A DNA stretch of 64,000 bases from assembly GCF_010727325.1 (NCBI RefSeq), contig NZ_AP022565.1, forward strand, positions 3,596,001 through 3,660,000, given 5' to 3'. Of this stretch, positions 17,799 through 25,774 are shown piece by piece. Position 1 is the stretch's first letter, and every line of letters begins with the position of its first letter. The translations under genes were made by a program, and so were the position numbers. A model generated the notes under the pieces. The model saw only the letters and a program-made list of their open reading frames with translations. It was not told where the DNA came from and made no database searches. This DNA comes from Mycolicibacterium alvei (GTDB lineage: Bacteria; Actinomycetota; Actinomycetes; Mycobacteriales; Mycobacteriaceae).

Positions 17799-19622
17799 TT
17801 GTCGGTAACGGTGTCGACGGTGCAGGCGTCGCAACCCGAGCAGTTGGTCACTGCCGCCTCCGACATCCGCGGCAAGATCTCCTCACTCGACGCGGCGATC
17901 GCGTCCCAACGTCAAGCCCTGGCCCATCTGCGGGCGTCGTGGCAGGGAAAGGCGGCCACCGCCGCCGTCGCCAAGGCCGAGCAGAACCTCGACCGGCAGG
18001 AGGAACTGCGGGCCCGGCTCTCGGCGTTACAGGAGGCGTTGCAGTCCGGCGGCTCCCAGTTGTCCTCGGCCCGCACCGCGGTGCTCTTCGTTGTCGAGAT
18101 GCTGCGCGGCACCGGCTGGCAGGTCGCCGACGACGGAACCGCCACCCCTCCCCCATTTCCGGTGATCCTCCGGCTGCTGGCGCCGGCGTGGACAGCCATC
18201 ATCAAGAAGCTGCTCGCCGCGTTCGCCCAGATCGACAACCAGACCGCGGCAGCCATCGCGGCGGCGCTGGGCGGCCCGGTGCCCGAGACCACGCCCGGCA
18301 CCCTGGGCGACCCGCGCCAACTGCCCCCGCCCGGCACCGATGCCGAGGGTGTCAAACAGTGGTGGGACTCGCTCAGCCAGCAAGAGCAGAACCAGCTCAT
18401 CGCCGACCACCCGCCAGAGTTGGGCAACCTCAACGGGATTCCGGCCGAGGTGCGCGACCAGGTGAATCAGGCTGTGCTGCAAGATGATCTGGCCCGGGTC
18501 AACGATGTTGCCGAGCAACACGGGGTGTCCACCGAGGAGGTGCTGGCCAATCCGGGCGCCTACGGGCTGAGCAGCGCCGACGCCACCCGCTACACCAATG
18601 CCGTGCAGACCCAGAAGGGTCTGGACAAGATGGCCGCCGAAGGCAAGCAGGACCGCCCGGTGATGCTGTGGGCCTACGATCCGCTGGCGTTCGGTGGCCA
18701 GGGCAAGGCCGCGGTGGCGATCGGCAACCCGGACAAGGCGCAGAACACCGCGGTCGTCGTCCCTGGTACCGGCAGCAGCGTCAAAGACGGCTGGCTGGAA
18801 GGCGACAACGCCACCAACCTCTATGACCAGATGCGCCTGGGCAACCCCGACGAGTCGACATCGGTGATCGCCTGGATGGGCTACGACGCCCCCGACAGTC
18901 CGACCGACCCCCGCATCGCCACCCCCGACCTGGCCAGAACAGGCGCTGACCTGCTGGCCGCAGATGTCAACGGGCTGTCCGCCACGCATGAAGGTGCCGA
19001 GTCCAACGTCACCGTCATCGGGCACTCCTACGGTTCCACCACCGTGGCCGACGCCTTCGCCGCCAGCGGCATGCAGGCCGACAACGCCGTGCTGATCGGC
19101 AGCCCCGGAACGGATCTGGCCGGCAGCGCCGCCGACTTCAACCTGCCCGAGGGTGGGAAGGTGTACGTCGGAGCCTCCTCCAGCGACCCGGTGTCCTGGC
19201 TGGGCCAGGCCGGCCCGCTCCCCGACATCATCAACCGCGAGCTCAACTACCCGCTGGGTCCGGAGGCCGGGCTCGGGCGGGACCCGGCCGGCGACGGCTT
19301 CGGCTCGGTACGTTTCGACGCCGAAGTGCCGGGGCGCAGCGGCCTGCCGGACTTCGGCGACCACTCCCGCTACTACGACGTAGGCAGCGAATCGCTTCGT
19401 GCCATGACCGACATCGCCAACGGTGAGGGGTCGACGCTGGCCGACAACGGGCTGACCGCCGAGGGGCGCAAACAGCCGCACATCGGCCTGCCCGACAAAC
19501 TGGATCTGCCGGGACTCCCCCCGATCGACCTGCCCGACTGGGACACTCGCATCCCGGGCACTCCCGCCCTCAACGACCCGGAAGGCGACCGTGGCACCGT
19601 CACCAAAGACCACCAGTACTGA
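17799..19622 (+). CDS. WXG-like/alpha-beta hydrolase fusion (DUF1023 family)
   Basis: About 607 aa from TTG 17799, supported by GAGGGGG about 7 nt upstream; a GTG at 17811 is the alternative. Residues ~1-100 are helical and resemble a WXG100-type hairpin (RQALAHLRASWQGKAATAAV). The C-terminal part is an alpha/beta hydrolase with GHSYG around residue 407-411 (nucleophile Ser) and LIGSPGTD after it. M. tuberculosis Rv0026 and relatives have this domain. It lacks a signal peptide. The lipoprotein gene starts inside its 3' end, and an EspC-like gene converges downstream, which suggests a type VII secretion link. Confidence 0.75.
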   Translation: MSVTVSTVQASQPEQLVTAASDIRGKISSLDAAIASQRQALAHLRASWQGKAATAAVAKAEQNLDRQEELRARLSALQEALQSGGSQLSSARTAVLFVVEMLRGTGWQVADDGTATPPPFPVILRLLAPAWTAIIKKLLAAFAQIDNQTAAAIAAALGGPVPETTPGTLGDPRQLPPPGTDAEGVKQWWDSLSQQEQNQLIADHPPELGNLNGIPAEVRDQVNQAVLQDDLARVNDVAEQHGVSTEEVLANPGAYGLSSADATRYTNAVQTQKGLDKMAAEGKQDRPVMLWAYDPLAFGGQGKAAVAIGNPDKAQNTAVVVPGTGSSVKDGWLEGDNATNLYDQMRLGNPDESTSVIAWMGYDAPDSPTDPRIATPDLARTGADLLAADVNGLSATHEGAESNVTVIGHSYGSTTVADAFAASGMQADNAVLIGSPGTDLAGSAADFNLPEGGKVYVGASSSDPVSWLGQAGPLPDIINRELNYPLGPEAGLGRDPAGDGFGSVRFDAEVPGRSGLPDFGDHSRYYDVGSESLRAMTDIANGEGSTLADNGLTAEGRKQPHIGLPDKLDLPGLPPIDLPDWDTRIPGTPALNDPEGDRGTVTKDHQY

Positions 19623-20136
19623 CCGTGCACGCCGCTTCGCGGCGCTGGGAACGGCCGCAGTCGTACTACTGCTAGGAGGATGCGCAATGGGAACCGAGCG
19701 TTCGGCCGACCTCGACGGACCGCAGATGAGCGACGAGCAGACCCGCGCACAGGTCGTCGACCCGGCCAAACGGCTGGTCCAGGCGGTCGGCCTGCAACTG
19801 CGCGGCGCGACTTTTGAATTCGACTCCTGCACCGACCAGGAAGCCGCCCCGTTCCGCGGACAGGTCGGGATGGGATTCACCTTCCCGGCCGAGGTCGACA
19901 AAGAGGCCTACCTGGACAAGATCACCGCGGCCATGGTCGCCGACGGGTGGAGCAGCGGAGCCCCGGCCGGCAAGAAGCCACACGGACGCGCCATGAGCCT
20001 GGGCGAGGTGATGGCCATCATCGCGACCAACCCCGACCATCCCGACCGCGGATACATCGAGATCTACGGCGAATGCCGCAATGCCGGCGACCACAGCGCC
20101 GACGAACAGGACATCCGCGCCGAACTCACCAGCTGA
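19591..20136 (+). CDS. Putative lipoprotein of the hydrolase cluster
   Basis: 181 aa from GTG 19591, which lies 32 nt inside the upstream hydrolase gene. The start has a basic N-region (RARRFAAL), a hydrophobic core and a lipobox LLLGGCAMG, so Cys of GGC is the lipidation site. The mature part is ~150 aa with a compact alpha/beta look (FRGQVGMGFTFPAEVDKEAY). No known enzymatic motif. It may act with, or protect against, the hydrolase, but no function can be read from the sequence. Confidence 0.75.
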   Translation: MAPSPKTTSTDRARRFAALGTAAVVLLLGGCAMGTERSADLDGPQMSDEQTRAQVVDPAKRLVQAVGLQLRGATFEFDSCTDQEAAPFRGQVGMGFTFPAEVDKEAYLDKITAAMVADGWSSGAPAGKKPHGRAMSLGEVMAIIATNPDHPDRGYIEIYGECRNAGDHSADEQDIRAELTS

Positions 20137-20139
20137 GGC

Positions 20140-20451
20140 CTAACCGTCCGGAACCTCGACCTTGTTGATCGAGCCGGCCGCGGCCTGATCCTGTGCCTCG
20201 TACTGGCTCGCGGCGCTGTCCAGGCTGCTCCCATAGGCATTGACCGCTTCCGCGACCGCGGTGGTGGCGGCTGCCACCGCGGACTGCGCTTGTCGGCAGG
20301 CGCCGGCCGTCACCAGCTGCGGCACCCCGGCCGCGGCCTCGCCCAACGGGCCATCCGCGCCCAGCCCGGACAGCTGCGCACCTGCCTGATTGAACGCCGT
20401 GGCGGCACTCGTCAACGCCGCAGGGTCAACCTTCAAGGTCTCGTCGCTCAC
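20140..20451 (-). CDS. EspC/ESX-type small helical protein
   Basis: 103 aa from GTG 20451, with GAGGGG 9 nt upstream. It starts with LKVDPAALTSAATAFNQAGA, typical of EspC-like type VII substrates, with a helical hairpin and a C-terminal helix ending in a Gln/Ala stretch (SQYEAQDQAAAGSINK). It is the same length as EspF. It is convergent with the lipoprotein gene (4 nt apart) and next to a WXG-like/hydrolase fusion, so the three genes look like an orphan secretion cluster. Confidence 0.65.
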   Translation of the reverse strand: MSDETLKVDPAALTSAATAFNQAGAQLSGLGADGPLGEAAAGVPQLVTAGACRQAQSAVAAATTAVAEAVNAYGSSLDSAASQYEAQDQAAAGSINKVEVPDG

Positions 20452-20678
20452 GTCGAATGCCCCTCGCCAGAACCGGATATCGCCTATACAGATCGAGTCT
20501 ACGTCGGTCGGGATCACCGCCTCGACAGCAGAATTCGGGCTGCAGGCCTCGAGGGCCGGGCGGCTATGGACCGCTTCTACTCCTTCGCAGACTCCCGTCC
20601 GAAACCCCACCTGATTGCCGCGGCCACGCGCGGGTGTCCCCTCTCCTGCGACCCTTCCTCCGCGTCGAGCATCAGCGA

Positions 20679-21185
20679 TCACCTCTGCGGGCTGAGCAGG
20701 GCACGGGCGTCTTTGATCAACAGCAGCAGGTGCAGTGGGTCCGTGGGTGACGGCTCGAAGTCGAAGTGCGCGTAGAACGTTCGGGCCTGCTCATGCAGAG
20801 CGTGCACCAGCAGTGCCCGCACACCGATGATCTCGGCGGCGACCACCGCGCGGGTGATCGCGTCCCGAAGCAGCTGCGCGCCCAAGCCCTTGCCCTGTTC
20901 CTTGTGGTCGATCGCCAGCCGCGACAACAGGATCACCGGCACCGGATCGGGCATGTTGCGCCGCACCCGCCCTGGTGTACCGGCGCGCTCCACCGCCGCC
21001 GGGGCCAGCGCGTAGAACCCGACGACGCGGCCGTCCCGGCAGGTCACGAAGCACCTGGAGGCACCTTCGACGTGGTTGGCCAGGGCGCGCCGTCGCAGGT
21101 ATTCATCCAGGCTGGGCTCGCCACTGTCGAAGCCGACGACCACATCGTGCGCGCTGATCGGCCGCGGCGCGCTGTAGCCGCTCAC
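20679..21185 (-). CDS. tacT: GNAT-family toxin, TacT-like
   Basis: 168 aa from GTG 21185, overlapping the antitoxin stop as GTGA. It carries the acetyl-CoA loop motif EQGKGLGAQLL and a late Tyr in ARTFYAHFDFE that fits the catalytic or CoA-protonating position. TacT-type toxins acetylate the amino group of aminoacyl-tRNA and block translation. The coupled DUF1778 gene upstream makes the type II toxin-antitoxin reading strong. Which tRNA is targeted cannot be told from sequence. Confidence 0.85.
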   Translation of the reverse strand: MSGYSAPRPISAHDVVVGFDSGEPSLDEYLRRRALANHVEGASRCFVTCRDGRVVGFYALAPAAVERAGTPGRVRRNMPDPVPVILLSRLAIDHKEQGKGLGAQLLRDAITRAVVAAEIIGVRALLVHALHEQARTFYAHFDFEPSPTDPLHLLLLIKDARALLSPQR

Positions 21186-21451
21186 TCGTCGAAGATCGAG
21201 GGCTTCGCGAACAACTGCTCCAGCTGCGGCTTATGCGACACCGGCCGGTCCAGCACCGAGACGAACTCCGACCAGGCCGGCCCGTCGAGCATGAACAGCC
21301 GGCGATCGGCCAGCACATCGCGGGCATGAGCCAGCGTCGCGGTCACGGTGAAGTTGGTCAGGTCGGTCCCCTCCACTTCGGCGGCACGACGAATCAGCGC
21401 GTCCTGCTCAGCGGTCAGGCGCACCGCGAAACGCTTCGTCTTCGTCGCCAT
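21182..21451 (-). CDS. tacA: DUF1778 ribbon-helix-helix antitoxin, TacA-like
   Basis: 89 aa from ATG 21451; another in-frame ATG at 21460 would add MVG and lies inside the operator palindrome. The N-terminal ribbon-helix-helix is RFAVRLTAEQDALIRRAAEV, and the acidic/hydrophobic C-terminus (VSHKPQLEQLFAKPSIFDE) is the toxin-binding part. DUF1778 antitoxins repress their own promoter. The stop overlaps the toxin start. Confidence 0.85.
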   Translation of the reverse strand: MATKTKRFAVRLTAEQDALIRRAAEVEGTDLTNFTVTATLAHARDVLADRRLFMLDGPAWSEFVSVLDRPVSHKPQLEQLFAKPSIFDE

Positions 21452-21456
21452 GCCAA

Positions 21457-21485
21457 CCATTGTGTGCCTATCAGGCACACAATGG
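21457..21485. promoter_or_regulatory. Palindromic operator upstream of tacAT
   Basis: A perfect 13-bp inverted repeat, CCATTGTGTGCCT (21457-21469) and AGGCACACAATGG (21473-21485), with a 3-nt centre. It covers the ATG at 21460 and ends 6 nt upstream of the ATG at 21451. A site like this suits a ribbon-helix-helix repressor that blocks transcription or a leaderless start. Confidence 0.7.
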
Positions 21486-21600
21486 AACGGGGTATCGCGC
21501 ACGCCTCTGAACAGTGGCGATGCGCTGCTGCACTGAGGTAGAACACGCGCTGACTCACGGGATTGAAGTGCCGGGGCCGCTCAGTCCGTGGTAAGCGCAT

Positions 21601-21699
21601 TCAATCAGCAATCACTGCAAGGGATTCCGGCTCGCCAACGATCCGGATGACAGTCGCACGCTGCGCTTCGGTCAGGATGTCCTCGGTGTGACCGCCCAT
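21601..21699 (-). CDS. Small hypothetical ORF (32 aa)
   Basis: The ORF reads MGGHTEDILTEAQRATVIRI and on to AVIAD before the stop. ATG 21699 is preceded by GGAGG at a 6-nt spacing, an unusually good ribosome site. It lies between the tRNA-Leu terminator and the TA operon, which is otherwise empty. It has no recognised domain and could be a remnant. Confidence 0.3.
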   Translation of the reverse strand: MGGHTEDILTEAQRATVIRIVGEPESLAVIAD

Positions 21700-21768
21700 C
21701 ACACCTCCAGCGGGTTGGAGATGCGGTGCCGCAAAGGAGGTTCACTCAGCCAAACCCCACCAAAACAC

Positions 21769-21803
21769 AAAGGTCACGAACCCAATTGAGGTTCGTGACC
21801 TTT
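21769..21803 (-). terminator. Terminator downstream of tRNA-Leu
   Basis: 14-bp perfect arms (21769-21782 and 21790-21803, core GGTCACGAAC) with a 7-nt loop, 30 nt past the tRNA 3' end. On the minus strand the second arm ends in CTTT and is followed by GTGTTTTGG, a T-rich tail. Confidence 0.75.
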
Positions 21804-21833
21804 ATGCCTGCGGTTACGTAGAACCGCTCACTG

Positions 21834-21916
21834 TGGGCGAAGGGGGACTTGAACCCCCACGTCCCGAAGGACACTGGCACCTGAAGCCAGCGCGTCTGCC
21901 ATTCCGCCACTCGCCC
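21834..21916 (-). tRNA. leuT: tRNA-Leu (anticodon CAG)
   Basis: The minus strand folds as a class II tRNA: acceptor 5' GGGCGAG pairs with 3' TTCGCCC, the anticodon arm is CTGGCTT-CAG-GTGCCAG, a long variable arm TGTCCTTCGGGACG follows, and the T arm has GGTTCAAGTCC. The discriminator is A, and CA of a CCA-like end follows. Its place next to fhaA matches leuT in M. tuberculosis. Confidence 0.92.
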
Positions 21917-22191
21917 GAATGACCGAGGGAGCGTAACACTGCGAGCGCGTCGTTCTCAAACCGCCCGATCAGCGGGCCGATGGGGCGGCCTTCGGACTGC
22001 GAGAATGTCCTCAACATCAACTAGATCAGGTCACTGACCTGCAACGATCGAATTCTCAGAGTTCTGTTGGTCCCGCATTACGGCACCAGGCCGATACCAT
22101 GCTTGTGAGCAGTGTGGCCAGAGCGACACGCGGGAGCACGGGTTGCCCGTGTCGAGGCGACGTACGACAACGAGAAAAGGCGGGCGGTGGC

Positions 22192-23637
22192 ATGGGTCTG
22201 GTCGACCGCATCGAACGCAAACTCGAGTCGACCGTCGGCGATGCGTTCGCTCGGGTCTTCGGCGGCTCGATAGTGCCTCAGGAAGTAGAGACGGCGTTGT
22301 GCCGGGAAGCCGAGTCCCGAGCCCGTACGGTGGCCGGTGGCCGGGTTTTGGCGCCGAACGACTACGTAATTACGCTCAGTGGCACTGACTATCAGAAGGT
22401 AAGCGCCGATACCGACCTGACCTCGACCGCGTTCGCCAGACATCTGGGGGGATTCATTCGTGATCAGGGGTGGCAAACGTATGGTGATGTGGTCGTTAGA
22501 TTCGAGCAATCACCGAATTTGCACACCGGACAGTTCCGCGCACGCGGCGCTGTCAACCCCGATTCGACCGCTGGCGAATCCGCGCGAGCCCAAGGCGACC
22601 ATGCGTTCACCGCAGAATCAGGAGAACCACCTATGACCGATAACCCGAATTACCGCGGCGGCCAGGGACAAGGGCGGCCCGGCGACGACTATTACGACGA
22701 CCGCTACGGCCACCCTCAGGATGACCCCCGTGGCGGTCAGTACCCGCCGGAACAGGGCGGTTACCCCCCTCAGGATCAGGGCGCCCACGCCCCGCAACGC
22801 GGCGGATACGGTGGCGACCGGGGTGCCTACCCCGACCAGGGCGGGTACCCGGATCAGGGCGGCTATCCCGATCAAGCCGGGTACCCCGATCAGGGCGGCT
22901 ATCCGGACCAGGGCGGCTACCCTCCGCAGTCCTACGAGCAGCAGCGCCCGCCCGCCGGTTACGGCGGACAGCAGGGCGGCGGTTATGACCGCGGCTACGG
23001 CGGTCAGCAGGGCGGTGCCTACGGCCAGCCTCCCCAGGCCCCGCAGGGTGGTCAGCCCGGTTACGGCGGTGACGCCGACTACGGACGTCAGGACCCCCGC
23101 CAGGGTGGGGGCTACCCCGAGCAGGGTGGCTACGGCGGCGGCGCCCAGGCCTACGGGCGCCAGGACTACGGCCAGCAGCAGGATTACGGTCGCGGTTACG
23201 CCGAGCCCCAGCAGGGCGGCGGTTACCCGGAGCAGGGCTACGCCGAGCAGGGTGGCTACGGCGGCGGCGACTACGGCGCACCACAGGGCGGCCAGCCCGG
23301 TTACGGCGCCCAGCAGGGCGGCTACGGCGGAGGTGACTATGCCGCAGGCGGCGCTATGGTCACCCTCCAGCTCGATGACGGCAGTGGCCGCACCTACCAG
23401 CTCCGCGAAGGCGCCAACGTGATCGGCCGCGGTCAGGACGCACAGTTCCGTCTGCCCGACACCGGGGTGTCACGTCGGCATCTCGAGATCCGGTGGGACG
23501 GTCAGGTCGCATTGCTGTCAGATCTCAACTCCACCAATGGCACCACGGTGAACAACGCACCGGTGCAGGAGTGGCAGCTGGCTGACGGCGACGTGATCCG
23601 GCTGGGCCATTCCGAGATCATCGTGCGCGTGCACTGA
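22192..23637 (+). CDS. fhaA: FhaA, FHA-domain phosphothreonine adaptor
   Basis: 481 aa from ATG 22192. The N-terminal ~130 residues form the DUF3662-type domain (MGLVDRIERKLESTVGDAFA). A long Gly/Gln/Tyr/Pro-rich linker follows, including six GGYPDQ-like repeats. The C-terminal FHA domain has GANVIGRGQ, then GVSRRHLEIRW and LNSTNGTTVNN. FhaA (Rv0020c, 527 aa) binds phosphorylated MviN/MurJ and other PknB targets and regulates peptidoglycan synthesis. It is first in the cluster and 132 nt upstream of fhaB. Confidence 0.93.
   Translation: MGLVDRIERKLESTVGDAFARVFGGSIVPQEVETALCREAESRARTVAGGRVLAPNDYVITLSGTDYQKVSADTDLTSTAFARHLGGFIRDQGWQTYGDVVVRFEQSPNLHTGQFRARGAVNPDSTAGESARAQGDHAFTAESGEPPMTDNPNYRGGQGQGRPGDDYYDDRYGHPQDDPRGGQYPPEQGGYPPQDQGAHAPQRGGYGGDRGAYPDQGGYPDQGGYPDQAGYPDQGGYPDQGGYPPQSYEQQRPPAGYGGQQGGGYDRGYGGQQGGAYGQPPQAPQGGQPGYGGDADYGRQDPRQGGGYPEQGGYGGGAQAYGRQDYGQQQDYGRGYAEPQQGGGYPEQGYAEQGGYGGGDYGAPQGGQPGYGAQQGGYGGGDYAAGGAMVTLQLDDGSGRTYQLREGANVIGRGQDAQFRLPDTGVSRRHLEIRWDGQVALLSDLNSTNGTTVNNAPVQEWQLADGDVIRLGHSEIIVRVH
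22822..22929 (+). repeat. 18-bp coding repeats in fhaA
   Basis: Six consecutive 18-nt units (22822, 22840, 22858, 22876, 22894, 22912) encode GAYPDQ, GGYPDQ, GGYPDQ, AGYPDQ, GGYPDQ and GGYPPQ. The codons differ between copies, so it is an old, partly diverged tandem repeat in the disordered linker. Copy number may vary between strains. Confidence 0.75.
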
Positions 23638-23687
23638 ACCTGACGAGACCGGACACACCTGAGTGGCAAGCACCCCGCTTCGCCCTC

Positions 23688-23706
23688 ACGGCGAAGGCTG
23701 TCCAAG
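23688..23706 (+). other. Stem-loop between fhaA and fhaB
   Basis: CTTCGCC (23688-23694) and GGCGAAG (23700-23706) make a 7-bp stem with a 5-nt loop. It lies 51 nt after the fhaA stop and 64 nt before fhaB, without a T-run. It may attenuate or partly terminate, allowing separate control of the downstream operon. Confidence 0.35.
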
Positions 23707-23769
23707 TATCGTGACCTTGCCGACGGTAGCTGAGCGATACCAGTGGGGCGGATACGGAGAGGACGTCAG

Positions 23770-24237
23770 ATGCAGGGGTTAGTGCTGCAACTGACGCGTG
23801 TCGGATTCCTTCTGCTGTTGTGGTTGTTCATCTGGTCGGTGCTGCGCATCCTGCGGACCGATATCTACGCGCCCACCGGCGCGGTGATGGTGCGCCGGGG
23901 GTTGGCTCTCCGTGGCTCGCTTCTACCGAGTCGGGACAGACGCCATATCGCGCGGCAATTGGTGGTCACCGAGGGCGCACTAGCCGGTACCCGCATCACT
24001 TTGGGTGCCCAGCCGGTACTGATCGGCCGCGCCGACGATTCCACTCTGGTGCTCACCGATGATTACGCTTCGACGCGCCACGCCCGGCTCTCACCACGGG
24101 GTTCGGAGTGGTACGTCGAGGACCTAGGATCGACCAACGGCACATACCTTGACAGGGCGAAGGTGACAACAGCGGTAAGGGTTTCGATCGGGACGCCGGT
24201 CCGAATCGGTAAGACGGTAATCGAGTTGCGCCCGTGA
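23770..24237 (+). CDS. fhaB: FhaB/FipA, FHA-domain membrane protein
   Basis: 155 aa, identical in length to Rv0019c. An N-terminal membrane helix (VGFLLLLWLFIWSVLRIL) is followed by a cytosolic FHA domain: VLIGRADDSTLVL, then YASTRHARLS and LGSTNGTYLD. FipA binds phosphothreonine targets of PknA/PknB and FtsZ/FtsQ-linked division proteins under stress. It is first in the tight fhaB-pstP-rodA-pbpA-pknA-pknB operon. Confidence 0.95.
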   Translation: MQGLVLQLTRVGFLLLLWLFIWSVLRILRTDIYAPTGAVMVRRGLALRGSLLPSRDRRHIARQLVVTEGALAGTRITLGAQPVLIGRADDSTLVLTDDYASTRHARLSPRGSEWYVEDLGSTNGTYLDRAKVTTAVRVSIGTPVRIGKTVIELRP

Positions 24238-24268
24238 CCGCGCGCATGCGAGGAGCACGAGACACACC

Positions 24269-25774
24269 ATGACCCTCGTACTCCGATATGCCGCGCGCAG
24301 TGATCGCGGGCTGGTTCGCGCCAACAATGAGGACTCGGTGTACGCCGGGGCCCGGTTGCTGGCGCTGGCTGACGGCATGGGCGGCCACGCCGCGGGTGAA
24401 GTCGCCTCACAGTTGGTCATCGCGGCGCTCGCCCACCTCGACGACGACGAGCCCGGCGGCGAGCTGCTGGGCAAGCTCAACGCGGCTGTAGCCCAGGGCA
24501 ATGCCGCGATCGCGGCCCACGTGGAGGCCGACCCGGAACTCGAGGGCATGGGCACGACGCTCACCGCCATCCTGTTCGCGGGCGACCGGCTCGGCCTGCT
24601 CCACATCGGCGATTCCCGGGGCTATCTGCTCCGCGATGGTGAGCTCACCCAGATCACCAAGGACGACACCTTCGTCCAGACCCTGGTCGACGAAGGCCGG
24701 ATCACTGCCGAGGAGGCGCACAGCCATCCCCAGCGCTCGCTGATCATGCGAGCACTGACCGGCCACGAGGTCGAGCCGACCCTGATCATGCGCGAGGCCA
24801 AGGCCGGCGATCGCTACATGCTCTGCTCGGACGGCCTGTCCGATCCGGTGAGCCAGGAAACCATCCACGAGGCCCTCCAGATCGAGGACGTCGCCGAGAG
24901 CGCCGACCGGTTGATCGAGTTGGCGCTGCGCGGCGGCGGCCCGGACAACGTGACCGTGGTGGTCGCCGACGTCGTCGACTACGACTACGGGCAGACCCAG
25001 CCGATCCTGGCCGGCGCGGTGTCCGGGGACGACGACCAGACCGCACCGCCGGACACGGCTGCCGGACGGGCGTCGGCGTTCAACCCGCGCCGTAACGAGC
25101 CCAAGCGAGTTGTGCCCCAGCCGGCCGAGCCCCCGCGCAAACCCCGGTCGCGACGTCGAATCCTCATCGCCGCAGTGCTGCTCGTGCTCGTGCTCCTCGG
25201 CGGGCTGGCGATCGGCCGGGAGATCATCCGCAACAACTACTACGTCGCAGAACATGACGGCACCGTATCGATCATGCGCGGGGTACAGGGCTCGTTTCTG
25301 GGCATCTCCCTACAGGAGCCCTACCGCCTGGGCTGCCTCAACACCCGCAACGAACTGTCGTTGATCAGCGCCGATCAGGACCAGAGCGGTCTCGGCTGCC
25401 GGTTGATGGCGGTCAACGACCTGCGCCCCTCCGAGCGGAACTCGGTGACCGCGGGCCTGCCCGGCGGTACGCAGGACGAGGCCATCAAGCAGATCAACGA
25501 CCTGGCCCACGGCTCAGTCCTACCGGTGTGTGTACCGCGCACCGCGACGACGACGTCGAAGACCACCACCCCGTCCCCGTCCCCGACATCGGGTACGGCG
25601 CCGGTACCGACTCCGACCGCCGGCGGTGAGCCGCCGGCACCGGAGACACCGGTTCCCGGGGCCCCGGGAACCGGTGCTGTCCCCGGACCGGTTCTACCGA
25701 CACCGACACCGGTCGTCACCCCCTTGCCGCCCCCACCACAAGAACCGGGAACGAACTGCCGAGCCGTGTCATGA
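24269..25774 (+). CDS. pstP: PstP, PP2C-type Ser/Thr phosphatase
   Basis: 501 aa from ATG 24269. The PP2C metal motifs are present: RANNEDS (D22 region), ADGMGGH (D35), GDSRGYLLRDG, and CSDGLSDPV with GGGPDNVTVVV. A membrane helix at ~294-318 (RRILIAAVLLVLVLLGGLAI) leads to a Thr/Pro-rich extracellular tail. It dephosphorylates PknA, PknB, FhaB and CwlM, so it opposes the kinases encoded downstream. Its stop overlaps rodA as ATGA. Confidence 0.95.
   Translation: MTLVLRYAARSDRGLVRANNEDSVYAGARLLALADGMGGHAAGEVASQLVIAALAHLDDDEPGGELLGKLNAAVAQGNAAIAAHVEADPELEGMGTTLTAILFAGDRLGLLHIGDSRGYLLRDGELTQITKDDTFVQTLVDEGRITAEEAHSHPQRSLIMRALTGHEVEPTLIMREAKAGDRYMLCSDGLSDPVSQETIHEALQIEDVAESADRLIELALRGGGPDNVTVVVADVVDYDYGQTQPILAGAVSGDDDQTAPPDTAAGRASAFNPRRNEPKRVVPQPAEPPRKPRSRRRILIAAVLLVLVLLGGLAIGREIIRNNYYVAEHDGTVSIMRGVQGSFLGISLQEPYRLGCLNTRNELSLISADQDQSGLGCRLMAVNDLRPSERNSVTAGLPGGTQDEAIKQINDLAHGSVLPVCVPRTATTTSKTTTPSPSPTSGTAPVPTPTAGGEPPAPETPVPGAPGTGAVPGPVLPTPTPVVTPLPPPPQEPGTNCRAVS

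Noticed and set aside
18027..19901. 624-codon frame opposite the hydrolase gene
   Set aside because: Shadow of the DUF1023 gene and lipoprotein, lacking a start context or motifs.
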